A DNA stretch of 45,599 bases, taken from NCBI GenBank assembly GCA_903838675.1, contig CAILZI010000240.1:1-45599 (forward strand). The letters are read 5' to 3'. Positions 8,622 to 17,293 of this stretch are shown here, one piece after another (the first letter of the stretch is position 1; the number at the start of each line of letters is the position of its first letter). The translations under genes and the position numbers were made by a program. The DNA is from an uncultured Verrucomicrobiota bacterium. GTDB lineage: Bacteria > Verrucomicrobiota > Verrucomicrobiia > Verrucomicrobiales > Verrucomicrobiaceae. Below the pieces are notes generated by a model, which searched no databases, was not told the origin of the DNA, and saw nothing but the letters and a program-made list of their open reading frames with translations.

Positions 8622-9572
8622 TCAATAAAGGTGTTCGGCTCTGCTACAGCTAGTATTACGCTTCATAAAGCGCTGCCTCCCTTTTTTGACGCCTGTCCAG
8701 CACCAGGATAAATAGTGAGGCAAACGACCCGAGCGGAGCACCTTTGAATTTATTAAGCTAAGTTGTGCAACGCGCATTAATTCCAAACTGCGTGAAAGAT
8801 GATTCGTCTTAATGCAAAGACCACAGTAAACTGCATTATCGACCCAGGCAATATACCCTTCTTTGGGATCCTTGACGTCACGACTTCCTCCGTCAGAATC
8901 AGCGCGATGGAACACCTCTGCGTCCGGTGCAAAGCGCATTTTTCCTCCTGCAAGCCTCAGGCGATGGCAAAACTCAGGCTCCTCCCCAACGGCAACCCCG
9001 TAAAAATTTTCGTCGAAACCGCCTGCTTTGTAAATCCATTCCCGCCTGAATGACATATTGCAACCGCGTGCCCACCGAGCCGCGTAGGCGAAGCCCAGAT
9101 TGAAGAGCGCCTGTTTCCCACGTTTCACCCTTGAAATCGTTGACGGATCAAGATCGCACTCATCAAGCTTGCGTTCGTCGGCATGGAGCACACAACCCGC
9201 GACCCCGGCCAAAGAAGCCTCTTCGTATTCTTTGAGGTGCGCTTGAATGAAGCCAGGCGCAGCAAAGATGTCATCATCCACAAAAATGATCACATCTCCT
9301 TTTGCGAGCCTAGTCCCATAATTGCGGGCCTTCGTAGTGCCCCGAAAACTCACTCTTTGATACTTTACCAAATCATTCTCACAGAGTTTCTCGATCCATT
9401 TCAGAGTCTGTGGTTCATGGTCTTCGCTTTGATCTATGACCAGAATTTCGACCAAATCCCCCGTCCCTCTGCAGCCAAGCAGGGATTCAATTGTCTCACA
9501 GAGAACCGATTCCCTGTTTAGGGTGGGTATGACAACAGACGCAGTTAAACTCATGCTCGTGAATGAAGCCAT
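8622..9572 (-). CDS. GT2 glycosyltransferase
   Basis: Family-2 (GT-A, inverting) glycosyltransferase of 316 residues. It shows the nucleotide-binding opening SVVIPTLNRESVLCETIESL and VEILVIDQSED, then the metal-binding DDD in GDVIIFVDDDIFAAPGFI. The acceptor side has WARGCNMSFRREW, followed by the GGFDENFYGVAVGEEPEFC motif with the presumed catalytic base. ATG at 9572 is used; ATG at 9554 (MSLTASVVIP) would trim six residues and looks equally good. It probably extends the glycan in the cytoplasm. There is no membrane-anchor segment. The spacing to the upstream FkbM gene is seven bases. Confidence 0.88.
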   Translation of the reverse strand: MASFTSMSLTASVVIPTLNRESVLCETIESLLGCRGTGDLVEILVIDQSEDHEPQTLKWIEKLCENDLVKYQRVSFRGTTKARNYGTRLAKGDVIIFVDDDIFAAPGFIQAHLKEYEEASLAGVAGCVLHADERKLDECDLDPSTISRVKRGKQALFNLGFAYAARWARGCNMSFRREWIYKAGGFDENFYGVAVGEEPEFCHRLRLAGGKMRFAPDAEVFHRADSDGGSRDVKDPKEGYIAWVDNAVYCGLCIKTNHLSRSLELMRVAQLSLINSKVLRSGRLPHYLSWCWTGVKKGRQRFMKRNTSCSRAEHLY

Positions 9573-9579
9573 TAAGGTC

Positions 9580-10410
9580 CTAGCTTAAACGTGCATGCAG
9601 ATCGAACCAGATGCTCAAGCCAGGCGGACTGACGCGATACCCAAACTCATGACCAATCTGCTGCGACAGCCAGGCATGCAGTACGTTTTCAAAGGACATC
9701 CATTCTCCGGGAGTATCCTCACCGAAGGGACCAGAGGAGCCCGGCGCGAAGGACCAGACACCAGGCGCGGCGACAGCCGGAGCTGTCGGGCGCAGAGACC
9801 GATACTTAGCGCGGAGGCTGTTGGCAAGATGGGTGCTCTTCAGACGTGTCAGAGCCACGTTGAATACTGATTTGAGGGACAAGTGCGGGCTTAGGACCGG
9901 TCTGAAGTACCCCTGCTGGATGCACTTGAAGCGATGATAGCCCTTGGAGCGCAGCAACCAAAAATCATCCACTGAATTAAGTTCCATCGAAATAATCTCG
10001 GGGGCGTCCTGGGGCGAGACGTCGGCAATCGCGATGTGATCATGTCCTTCGATGTCCACCTTCAGATAGTAGGGCACCCCGTGCTCGGCGAAAAGATCGC
10101 GCAACGGCAGGGTCTGCACCTTGACCGCATAACAGGGCAGACCATTGCGAGAGGCGATTCTACGATCAAAGGAGTTCCAGACACGCAGTTGGTCGCAGAT
10201 CCAAAACTCCGCCTCGCCCCTCTGTTCGGCGATAGCTGCATTGACAATGACCAGTCGGCCTGCGGCGATTGCGTCAGTAAAACGTTCCCGTCCGGCGCAG
10301 GCAAGATCAGGATCAGCCTCCACAGCAACTACTTTGAAGCCACGATACAGGTAGTAGGCGGTGTCGTCGCCGTTGTGCATGCCGATATCGAAGATCAAAT
10401 TAGGCTTCAT
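9580..10410 (-). CDS. FkbM-family methyltransferase
   Basis: Fourth FkbM methyltransferase of the window, 276 residues. Motif I is LIFDIGMHNGDDTAYYLYRG, right at the N-terminus, with the acidic strand-2 end in VVAVEADPDL. The signature YLKVDIEGHDHIAIADVS (D-I-E-G) and the EIISMELNSVDDF strand are clear. The last 80 residues (from about LKSTHLANSLRAKYRS) are family-atypical and may bind the acceptor. This subtype, beginning directly with the SAM motif, often occurs beside glycosyltransferases. Only seven bases separate it from the GT2 gene downstream. Confidence 0.85.
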   Translation of the reverse strand: MKPNLIFDIGMHNGDDTAYYLYRGFKVVAVEADPDLACAGRERFTDAIAAGRLVIVNAAIAEQRGEAEFWICDQLRVWNSFDRRIASRNGLPCYAVKVQTLPLRDLFAEHGVPYYLKVDIEGHDHIAIADVSPQDAPEIISMELNSVDDFWLLRSKGYHRFKCIQQGYFRPVLSPHLSLKSVFNVALTRLKSTHLANSLRAKYRSLRPTAPAVAAPGVWSFAPGSSGPFGEDTPGEWMSFENVLHAWLSQQIGHEFGYRVSPPGLSIWFDLHARLS

Positions 10411-10451
10411 GTGTTGTGGAGAGAATGTAAAAGTTTAGCAGCTTGTTTCAA

Positions 10452-11783
10452 TCAGCCTGCATGAACCCGCTCGGGATGGTTGAGGCCGAGGCCGCAAACG
10501 ATCAAAGCATGGCAGCACTGCACTGCAGCGGAGGCAATGATGAAGCTCGCCACGCCTTTGACGTTGCTGAGATCAAAAAGGAAGGCGGCGACCACCTGTG
10601 AAGCCAGGGTAACTGGAATCGTGAGCCAGATCCGCCGGATCCAGGCCCGGGTATTGTTCAATCCCCAGACGATGGCCGAAAGGTTGCCAATGGCCATACC
10701 CGCCAGCACGAGCAGCAATTCTTGGTGCAGGTGGGCGTACCTGGCGCCAAGAAGCCAGAGGAACCAGTCCCCTTTCAGCCAAGCGGCCAGCAGCAGCAAC
10801 CCGCTGAACGCAATGATGCCAGATACGAGGGCCAAAGTGATGAGCCAGAGCCGCCGCCGGTCCGAGGTGCGGGCGAAGGCGGGCAGAATAAACTGCCCCA
10901 GTGGGCCGCCAATCACGGCGAATAGAATGGCGAGACGATTCAGTGCTCCAAGATCCGCCACCTCGCTGGTGGTGGCAAAGACACTGATCAGCCAGGTGGT
11001 GAGCTGGCCCTGCAGACACCAGAAGATGGAGCTGGGAAGAAACTGATGAACCATCTTCCAGATACGAACCGCATGATCCTTAATCTCCCGTGGCTCCAAA
11101 TCTACCCCAAGTAAGGGCAGCACCTGCCTGCGGACGATGCCATACTGCGTCAATTGGGCAATTACCACGGCCCCAAGGGCGGTGAGCGGACTGAGCCCGC
11201 CCAGCAGCGCCAGGGCAGCCGTCAATGCAGTGCGGATGACCGCTGGTGCCAAATCGGCGAACTGGAGCTGGTGCGTGCGGGAGTGCAGGCGATTGACCAC
11301 ATTGAGCACTGCGGTAGTGGAAATTTGCCAGATTGGGGCAAGGACCAGGGCGGTGAGGCCGAGGGCAGTCACGACCCCAGCCCCATTCCGCAGCAGAAGC
11401 CAGAGGGAAATGCCTGACACGACAACCGAGGCAATCGCCGCCAGTTTCAGGCGCAAACGCAGCGCGGCTTGCACCAGCCCCTTTAGGGATGCCTTGTCCT
11501 GCCAGATCGTACCGCCGATGGATGTGACTGCAATCCCCACCCCTGAGTCCGAGAGAATAGCAAGGGCAGTGCTCATGCCGTTGGCGATAGTAAACCAGGC
11601 GTAGTCCGGCTTCTCCATAGTCCTGACCAGAAGAAAGCCCACAACAGCATTCAAGGCCTGCACGACCAACTGCACCACGGCAAAGCCTCCTAAAATTGAA
11701 CTCCAACGGTACAGCCGCAGACGATTGTCTCGGTGTGTCAGCCAGGAAAGCATCCGTGATTGTGGTTGCAAGAGGTCAGTCAC
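10452..11783 (-). CDS. polysaccharide flippase, Wzx/MATE-like
   Basis: A 443-residue multi-pass membrane protein. From about residue 25 a series of hydrophobic segments of roughly 20 residues follows (VVQLVVQALNAVVGFLLV, LAAIASVVVSGISLWLLL, VVTALGLTALVLAPIWQI and others), about 12 in all, as in PST/Wzx-type exporters that flip lipid-linked oligosaccharides. The start is probably GTG at 11783; ATG at 11753 is possible. No Wzy polymerase is certain nearby. Because the same cluster also encodes an ABC polysaccharide exporter, it may serve a second glycan or a lipid-linked side-chain donor. Confidence 0.75.
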   Translation of the reverse strand: MTDLLQPQSRMLSWLTHRDNRLRLYRWSSILGGFAVVQLVVQALNAVVGFLLVRTMEKPDYAWFTIANGMSTALAILSDSGVGIAVTSIGGTIWQDKASLKGLVQAALRLRLKLAAIASVVVSGISLWLLLRNGAGVVTALGLTALVLAPIWQISTTAVLNVVNRLHSRTHQLQFADLAPAVIRTALTAALALLGGLSPLTALGAVVIAQLTQYGIVRRQVLPLLGVDLEPREIKDHAVRIWKMVHQFLPSSIFWCLQGQLTTWLISVFATTSEVADLGALNRLAILFAVIGGPLGQFILPAFARTSDRRRLWLITLALVSGIIAFSGLLLLAAWLKGDWFLWLLGARYAHLHQELLLVLAGMAIGNLSAIVWGLNNTRAWIRRIWLTIPVTLASQVVAAFLFDLSNVKGVASFIIASAAVQCCHALIVCGLGLNHPERVHAG

Positions 11784-11975
11784 GAGTGTGGCATGACGAT
11801 AGAGTTTTCATCACTAGAGCAGGAGGAGGCCCGTTAGTTGTTGCCGGTGCTTTTGGCAGCCTCACGCGTCCGAAACCGCATGCGAATGGTCTGGAGAGTA
11901 CGGGATGCGTGGCAGGTGAACAGAACTCGGAACATCGTACGGAAATTGAACGCGGTCGTAACGTCACTGCGCTGA

Positions 11976-13022
11976 TCAGACGACATTTTTACAGGCTGCA
12001 AAGATCTCCTGAAACACATCATCCAGCGTCTTCGTGATGTCCCATGAGGGATAATGCGCCTTCATCTTGGAAAGGTCGCTATAGTAGCAGATGTGGTCCC
12101 CTTCTCGGTTCTTGTCCACGTACTCCCACTGCATAGGTTTGCCGGAGAGGGCAGTGATTCTTTCAAATGCTTCAAGAATAGAAACGCTGTTGGCCCGCCC
12201 CCCTCCGATGTTGTACACTTCTCCACAGCGGGGATTTTCGAAGAATGCGTGCATAAAACGAACAACATCGAGGCTATGGATGTTGTCCCGCACCTGCTTG
12301 CCCTTATAGCCGAAGACATTGTACTTCCGGCCGGCGAGGTTGCACTTGATTAGGTAGCTTAGAAAGCCATGGAGCTCGACACCGCTGTGGTTCGGACCGG
12401 TGAGGCAGCCGCCACGCAGGCAGCAGGTCTTCATGCCAAAGTAGCGGCCATATTCCTGCACCATGATGTCGGCGGCGGCCTTCGACGCACCGAAGAGGCT
12501 GTGCTTGCTCTGATCGATGGAGAATTCTTCAGTGATGCCGCCGGTATAGACGGGATCGTCGTAGTCCCAGCGGGTGTCGAGTTCTTTAAGCTTGATCGTG
12601 TTTGGCCGATCCCCATAAACTTTGTTCGTGCTCATGTGAATGAACACAGCCTCAGGAGCGTGCCGACGCGTGGCCTCCAGTAGGTTAAGGGTGCCTGTAG
12701 CATTGGTGTCAAAGTCATCGAATGGACGTGAGGCCGCCAGATCGTGGCTGGGCTGGGCAGCGGTGTGAATGACGTGGGTGGGTTTCAGGGTGGACAGGCA
12801 TTCCAGCACAGACTTGCGATCCCGGATGTCGAGCTCGTGATGTCTGAACGAGGGGTGCATGCGTTTGAGTCTCTCCTGATTCCAGCGGGTATCCCCCTGG
12901 GAGCCAAAGAAGTTGGCACGCATGTTGTTGTCCAAGCCATCCACTTGCCAGCCAAGCTGGCAGAAATAATCGACGACTTCGGAACCAATGAGTCCGGATG
13001 AACCGGTGACGAGAAGTTTCAT
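11976..13022 (-). CDS. NAD-dependent sugar epimerase, CDP-paratose 2-epimerase-like
   Basis: Extended SDR enzyme, 348 residues from the chosen ATG at 13022, where MKLLVTGSSGLIG puts the NAD-binding glycine motif at its normal N-terminal place; the frame extends further up but that part is not SDR-like. Later motifs are VIHTAAQPSHD, HMSTNKVYGD and the long RGGCLTGPNHSG region, then YKGKQVRDNIHSLD, typical of the CDP-tyvelose/paratose 2-epimerase group. The usual catalytic Y-x3-K reads F-G-A-S-K. It likely makes or remodels a nucleotide sugar for the cluster. A spacer of about 190 bases with no recognised gene follows, before the flippase. Confidence 0.8.
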   Translation of the reverse strand: MKLLVTGSSGLIGSEVVDYFCQLGWQVDGLDNNMRANFFGSQGDTRWNQERLKRMHPSFRHHELDIRDRKSVLECLSTLKPTHVIHTAAQPSHDLAASRPFDDFDTNATGTLNLLEATRRHAPEAVFIHMSTNKVYGDRPNTIKLKELDTRWDYDDPVYTGGITEEFSIDQSKHSLFGASKAAADIMVQEYGRYFGMKTCCLRGGCLTGPNHSGVELHGFLSYLIKCNLAGRKYNVFGYKGKQVRDNIHSLDVVRFMHAFFENPRCGEVYNIGGGRANSVSILEAFERITALSGKPMQWEYVDKNREGDHICYYSDLSKMKAHYPSWDITKTLDDVFQEIFAACKNVV

Positions 13023-13239
13023 GTAAGGGTAGAGCTCAAAGATTCGCTTTTGCAGGCGTAGAATTTGATCAGCTGCATGGAGAACTGATCTTGAATGCAG
13101 ATGAAATACATCTGGCAGTAACCACTGGTGCAATTTCCAGATACACAACTTGTGAAAGTCTATTTTTGTCTACTGCCAATAGACAACCATCAGAGTGAAG
13201 GCAGCTCTTTGGATTAGTATTTGAAACCGTTCAAAGCGA

Positions 13240-13932
13240 TCAGCAGAAACGATACTTGGCGATGCATATAAGCGCCCGCACTCCATCCTTCCAGGTGATC
13301 TTTTTCCCTTCCTCGTAGGTGCGCCCGCGGTAGGACACAGCAACTTCGTAGATACGGACACCAAGGCGGCTCACTTTGGCGACGATTTCGGGCTCGATGC
13401 CAAAGCGGCGCTCTTCAATACGGAAGCGTTTCAACAAAGCTGTTTTGAAAACCTTGTAGCAGCATTCCATATCCGTGAGGTTCAAATTGGTGGCCATGTT
13501 TGAGAGCAGCGTGAGCAGCTTATTGCCGACCGAGTGCCAGAAATAGAGCACTCGATGCGATGATCCACCGATGAAACGACTGCCGAGAACGACGTCGGCA
13601 TCTCCGTCCAGCAGGGGTTGAAGGAGCCTTCCATATTCGCGCGGATCATACTCGAGATCCGCATCCTGAATGATCGTGTAGAGGCCGGTCACGTTCTGAA
13701 AACCTGTGTTTACAGCGGCTCCTTTTCCTTGATTAAGCTTGTGCCTGATCAACCGCAAGCGCTTGTCGCTGCAGCAAATTTTTTCCAAGATCTGCACTGT
13801 ACCGTCCGTGGAGCAGTCGTCAACCACGACCACCTCCTGCACCAGGGGCTGTGCGAGCACGGCGGCGAGTGATTTTTCGATGGTGGCTTTTTCATTGAAG
13901 ACCGGAATGACGACTGAGAGGCAGGGGTCCAT
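13240..13932 (-). CDS. GT2 glycosyltransferase, polyprenyl-phosphate sugar synthase type
   Basis: Short GT-A enzyme of 230 residues close to the DPM1/DPG synthase-like group. The opening is LSVVIPVFNEKATIEKSLAA, then VVVDDCSTDGTVQILEKI and the metal-binding ADLEYDPREYGRLLQPL segment (D-L-E-Y-D). The segment GSRFIGGSSHRVLYFWHSVG and the CYKVFKTALLKRF stretch also fit. No C-terminal membrane segments are present, so it matches soluble DPM1-like enzymes that charge polyprenyl phosphate with a hexose. Its direct upstream neighbour is a GT-C-like membrane protein (13975-15432), a sensible user of a polyprenyl-phosphate sugar. Confidence 0.88.
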   Translation of the reverse strand: MDPCLSVVIPVFNEKATIEKSLAAVLAQPLVQEVVVVDDCSTDGTVQILEKICCSDKRLRLIRHKLNQGKGAAVNTGFQNVTGLYTIIQDADLEYDPREYGRLLQPLLDGDADVVLGSRFIGGSSHRVLYFWHSVGNKLLTLLSNMATNLNLTDMECCYKVFKTALLKRFRIEERRFGIEPEIVAKVSRLGVRIYEVAVSYRGRTYEEGKKITWKDGVRALICIAKYRFC

Positions 13933-13974
13933 GGAGGGTGTTCTTAAAGCGGAATAAAAGTGAATAGCAGAGCG

Positions 13975-15432
13975 TCAGCGCACGGTGTGCGGCTTGTACA
14001 AGCAGCGTTCGGCCATCGGGGTGGTGGAGAACCAGCGGACGAGTTCTACATCGGTCTTAAGCCGGAACCAGTCTTCCTCCAAGGCAGGCCCCGGCTGAAT
14101 GACCGACCATCGCGAAACGGTGTACAGGTGCCGAATGGCCTGTCCTGTGTATTGCAGAACAAGAACATCCGTCAATTTTTCCTGCGAGTCCGAAGATCGA
14201 TAGGGACGTGCGAAAATGAAAAAGGCCAGCGCTGCGACTGTCAGGACGGCATGGGCATACTGCCAGCGCCGCCATTCCGGAGCTTCCATTTGATCTCCCG
14301 CCCTGCTCAGCAGAAGGACTGTCAGGACGGAAAAACCGGAAAGAAATATCTGCAAATATCCAAAACTGCCAAAATGACCGATAATGAAAAAGCCGCCCAC
14401 CGGAAGCATCCAGGCGAGAAAAAAGGGAATCTCCCCGGGACGAAACCATGAGCCCGCTTTCCTGATGCGCGGCAGCAGAATCAGAAGGATGAGCAGGCAC
14501 GGAAGGGACATAAGCATGTAAAACACCAGCTTCGTGAACTGTAGGGCGGACAACTTGGCGGCGTGAGCCAGACTTGGCGAAGGCGCACCGTAAGAGCGGT
14601 AGTCCGGCAGAAAATGAATCCCGGTTTTTTCATCCACGAGCTGCAGTGCCTCAATGAAAGGCCAGTGGTAGCCGCCCGTGACATCGTTCTTGATCTCTTT
14701 ATCGACTCCGAAATTGCTCTGGTCATGATTCGAGGCCATGTACACCTGAAGCGCCCAAAAACTACGGCTCACATCTGCATTCAAATCCCCACCGTAGGCT
14801 TTCTGATAGTAGGCGTTCGGGCGGGACCAGGCCAAAATAACAGGAATGGCCACCAGCAGGTACAACGGCACCCTCTTAAGCGGTCCAGACGCCCAAAGGG
14901 TGTAAAGCCAGAGAGGTGCGAGAAAGCTGATCGACGTCTGGCGAAAGGCACCGCTCATTGCCCAGATGATCGTCGCGAGCAGCGTGAGGCGAAGGCTTTG
15001 GTCTTTGATAGCCCGCCGACAGATAAGCGCAAAAAGCGTGGCAAACATACCTTCTGGCGCGAAAGAAAGGGCGACGACGCTGAAGTAGTCTAGATTGATG
15101 CTGAAAGCATAGGCGGCGGTGGCGAGGATGGCGTTCCTTCCTTTCAATCCGAATGACTCGGCCAGCCGATGACAAAAGATAATGCCCAATATAGAAGTGA
15201 CCACATTGATGAGCACCAAGCTGTCATTGATATTTGCCACGAACTGATTGACGATCCATCCAAAAAAGCAGTAGCCGAAATAACCAGGTGAGTGAGCACA
15301 CCAAGTCCCCAGCCCGCCAATAGCATAGCCGATTGCATCGCGACCCAGAAGCGCCTGCGACCAATAAACGATGCGCAAAATCAAGGCTACAACCAGAATG
15401 GCGAGAAGCGCGTAATTGGGCCGGTGTTTCAT
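13975..15432 (-). CDS. multi-pass membrane protein, possible GT-C glycosyltransferase
   Basis: A 485-residue protein with about 10-11 hydrophobic segments, beginning NYALLAILVVALILRIVYW. The first periplasmic loop contains a conserved-looking acidic site (LLGRDAIGYAIG) followed by CAHSPGYFGYC, reminiscent of the acidic and H-P-P-G-Y motifs of GT39/GT83 enzymes that take sugars from polyprenyl phosphate. The last 80 residues form a soluble tail (SDSQEKLTDVLVLQYTGQ onward). Next to the DPM1-like gene this supports a periplasmic sugar-transfer pair. A Wzy polymerase or another membrane enzyme cannot be excluded. Confidence 0.6.
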   Translation of the reverse strand: MKHRPNYALLAILVVALILRIVYWSQALLGRDAIGYAIGGLGTWCAHSPGYFGYCFFGWIVNQFVANINDSLVLINVVTSILGIIFCHRLAESFGLKGRNAILATAAYAFSINLDYFSVVALSFAPEGMFATLFALICRRAIKDQSLRLTLLATIIWAMSGAFRQTSISFLAPLWLYTLWASGPLKRVPLYLLVAIPVILAWSRPNAYYQKAYGGDLNADVSRSFWALQVYMASNHDQSNFGVDKEIKNDVTGGYHWPFIEALQLVDEKTGIHFLPDYRSYGAPSPSLAHAAKLSALQFTKLVFYMLMSLPCLLILLILLPRIRKAGSWFRPGEIPFFLAWMLPVGGFFIIGHFGSFGYLQIFLSGFSVLTVLLLSRAGDQMEAPEWRRWQYAHAVLTVAALAFFIFARPYRSSDSQEKLTDVLVLQYTGQAIRHLYTVSRWSVIQPGPALEEDWFRLKTDVELVRWFSTTPMAERCLYKPHTVR

Positions 15433-15478
15433 TAATTTAGTTGAGCTGATAAAATTAAGTTGGGAAAGGTTGAACTTA

Positions 15479-16396
15479 CTAGGCAGCGGATGTTTGAACT
15501 ACAGCCAAGAGCAATTCCACATGATCTAAACAGCCAATCTGGGTATCGGACTGCCGCGGCCAGTCTGCGACGGGCTTCAGGTGCTCTGGCTGAGCCCAGT
15601 GCAGCAGAGGCGCGGAGTGGATGAATACCGGCCGCTCCGGAAAGGCGTGGCGGAGAAAGACTTCATCAATCAACTGCGGATGGGATTGCCCCCACATGAG
15701 ATGCCAGTCGCGCGGCGCACGCCGGCGGAAGGTGAGTGAACCGTTGGGGCAAAAGCAAATAAAAAGCCCGCCTGGTTTCAGCAAACGCATGCCCATCGCA
15801 ATCAGGGCGGACGTAGATGGAACATGCTCGATGACATGGGCGGAGAAAAACACATCGTAGGAGGCTGATGAAAGCTGATCCATGACAGGCATGGACACGC
15901 CGAGGTGGCTGCGGGCGTAGGATGCACGAGGGCGGGAAATCTCAAAAGCATCCACCTCATACCCCGCTGCGGCGAGTTGATGGCTGCCGTAGCCCCAAGA
16001 GCAGCCGTAATCGAAGAGGCGTGCTCCAGAACTTACCCCCAGAGCACTCAGTACGGCGAGGTAGTGCGCGTAGTTTTTTTCCGAACTGGCAAACCGGGTC
16101 GCAATGAGTTCCTCGATCTCTACAGCAGAAGGCAGGTCAGTGGTGAAGCCCTCGGTGTAGTCCTCCTGATAGAAGGCTTCATTTTCCAACTCATCGGAAG
16201 TCGGTATACGATAGAGCAGGCGACAGCGCTCGCAGCGGCAGAAGGTAGTGACGAGCCATTTTTGATCCAGCCGTTCCGCAGGAGCTGCGCCGCAGGAGGG
16301 GCAATTGCGATAGCCTCCAGTCAGCCGCTTGCCCAAACTGGAGAGCAGATAGCCGGTTTTGTTGCGCAGACGTTGCCATGGGCTGGAGCTAATCAT
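15479..16396 (-). CDS. class I methyltransferase with N-terminal zinc ribbon
   Basis: A 305-residue protein. Residues about 32-60 carry two Cys pairs (NCPSCGAAP and FCRCERCRLLYR), a zinc-ribbon opening found in sugar-modifying methyltransferases of the Methyltransf_13/11/14 type. The Rossmann core follows with GARLFDYGCSWGYGSHQLA, YEVDAFEISRPRASYARSHL, VFFSAHVIEHVPS and the post-motif RLLKPGGLFICFCPNG. It therefore probably methylates a nucleotide sugar or glycan end. In ABC-exported glycans a terminal methyl group can be the chain-end signal read by Wzt, but that link here is inference. The gene lies beyond the GT25 gene on the opposite strand. Confidence 0.8.
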   Translation of the reverse strand: MISSSPWQRLRNKTGYLLSSLGKRLTGGYRNCPSCGAAPAERLDQKWLVTTFCRCERCRLLYRIPTSDELENEAFYQEDYTEGFTTDLPSAVEIEELIATRFASSEKNYAHYLAVLSALGVSSGARLFDYGCSWGYGSHQLAAAGYEVDAFEISRPRASYARSHLGVSMPVMDQLSSASYDVFFSAHVIEHVPSTSALIAMGMRLLKPGGLFICFCPNGSLTFRRRAPRDWHLMWGQSHPQLIDEVFLRHAFPERPVFIHSAPLLHWAQPEHLKPVADWPRQSDTQIGCLDHVELLLAVVQTSAA

Positions 16397-16497
16397 GAAT
16401 GGGAGGTCATACCCAGTTCCCGATAAAAGCGGCTCAAGGTTGGATTAAGCCGCGATTTCGGATTTTCATCCCTGTGTAAGTGTGGCAGTAATGCCGT

Positions 16498-17241
16498 GTG
16501 GCGAATGATGTGACGCACCCCCAATCCTTGCACCTGAGTCCGGACAACCTGCGAGTCCATGTGATCCATTACACACGCCTGACCGAGCGCCGTGCCCATA
16601 TGGAGCAGACTCTGCAAGAGCACGGACTGTGCCGATTTCCGGTGAGCTGGATGACGGCGCATAATCGCGAGGAGGTGCTGGCGGGCGGCGCGTATGAGCG
16701 CGGGGACTGGGGTGATCCGGAGGTGATCGCGGCGGGTTCGGTCTCGCTGATTTTGAAACATCTGGCAGTCTACCAGGCTGTGGTGGCGGAGCCGCAGGCC
16801 TGGCATCTGATCCTGGAAGATGATGTCTTGATTCGCCCCGGCTTTCTGTCCGCCCTGGCAGGCTGCCTCACCGAACTGCCGAAAGAGTGGGATTTGTGCT
16901 TTGTGGGACTGGGCTGTGATATGCATGTGCCTTGGTGGCTGAGAAGTGCTGGCAAGCGCATCTACTGGCGCGGCTGGAGACGCGGATTGCTGTGGGGCGG
17001 CGGCGGCGTCTCCCGATGCACGGAGGCATATCTGATTCATCCTCGGTGCGCGGAACGTTTGCTGTCCAGTCGGTTTGCACATCCGCCGTTCAATTGTCCC
17101 ATCGACTGGCACTTGAATAAAGCCGGAAAGGCTTTGCAGATCCACTCCTACTGGGCGGAGCCGCCGCTGGTGACTCAGGGGGCGTTTGAGAGTTGGATGA
17201 AGGACAGTACACTGAACCCCAAAAGGGATGCAAGGCCATGA
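16498..17241 (+). CDS. GT25-family (LPS) glycosyltransferase
   Basis: The only plus-strand gene inside the cluster. The first part reads LRVHVIHYTRLTERRAHMEQ, the usual GT25 opening (I-x-L-x-R-x2-R), followed by VSWMTAHNRE. The LKHLAVYQAVVAEPQAWHLI segment and LEDDVLIRPGF (E-D-D metal-binding site, about residue 106) are diagnostic, and GGGGVSRCTEAYLIHPRCAE matches the acceptor-side G-x-A-Y-x-I/L motif. Start: GTG at 16498, just after an in-frame TAA at 16489. Expected role: transfer of a galactose or glucose residue to lipooligosaccharide core or glycan. Its insertion against the direction of its neighbours suggests separate acquisition or independent control. Confidence 0.85.
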   Translation: MANDVTHPQSLHLSPDNLRVHVIHYTRLTERRAHMEQTLQEHGLCRFPVSWMTAHNREEVLAGGAYERGDWGDPEVIAAGSVSLILKHLAVYQAVVAEPQAWHLILEDDVLIRPGFLSALAGCLTELPKEWDLCFVGLGCDMHVPWWLRSAGKRIYWRGWRRGLLWGGGGVSRCTEAYLIHPRCAERLLSSRFAHPPFNCPIDWHLNKAGKALQIHSYWAEPPLVTQGAFESWMKDSTLNPKRDARP

Positions 17242-17293
17242 CTGGCACTGGTTCATTAGACCGAATCTGAAGTCTGTGCGTACCATCTTCGGA

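Noticed and set aside
11834..11986. Short minus frame beginning MSSDQRSDV with an internal MFRVLFTCHA in the epimerase-flippase spacer
   Set aside because: MFRVLFTCHA recalls the start of some glycosyltransferases, but the frame ends after about 50 codons and nothing else matches; too weak for a gene or pseudogene call.
13023..13239. Spacer between the DPM1-like gene and the epimerase gene as a tRNA or small RNA
   Set aside because: No cloverleaf or strong hairpin was seen; it probably only holds the upstream region of the epimerase gene.
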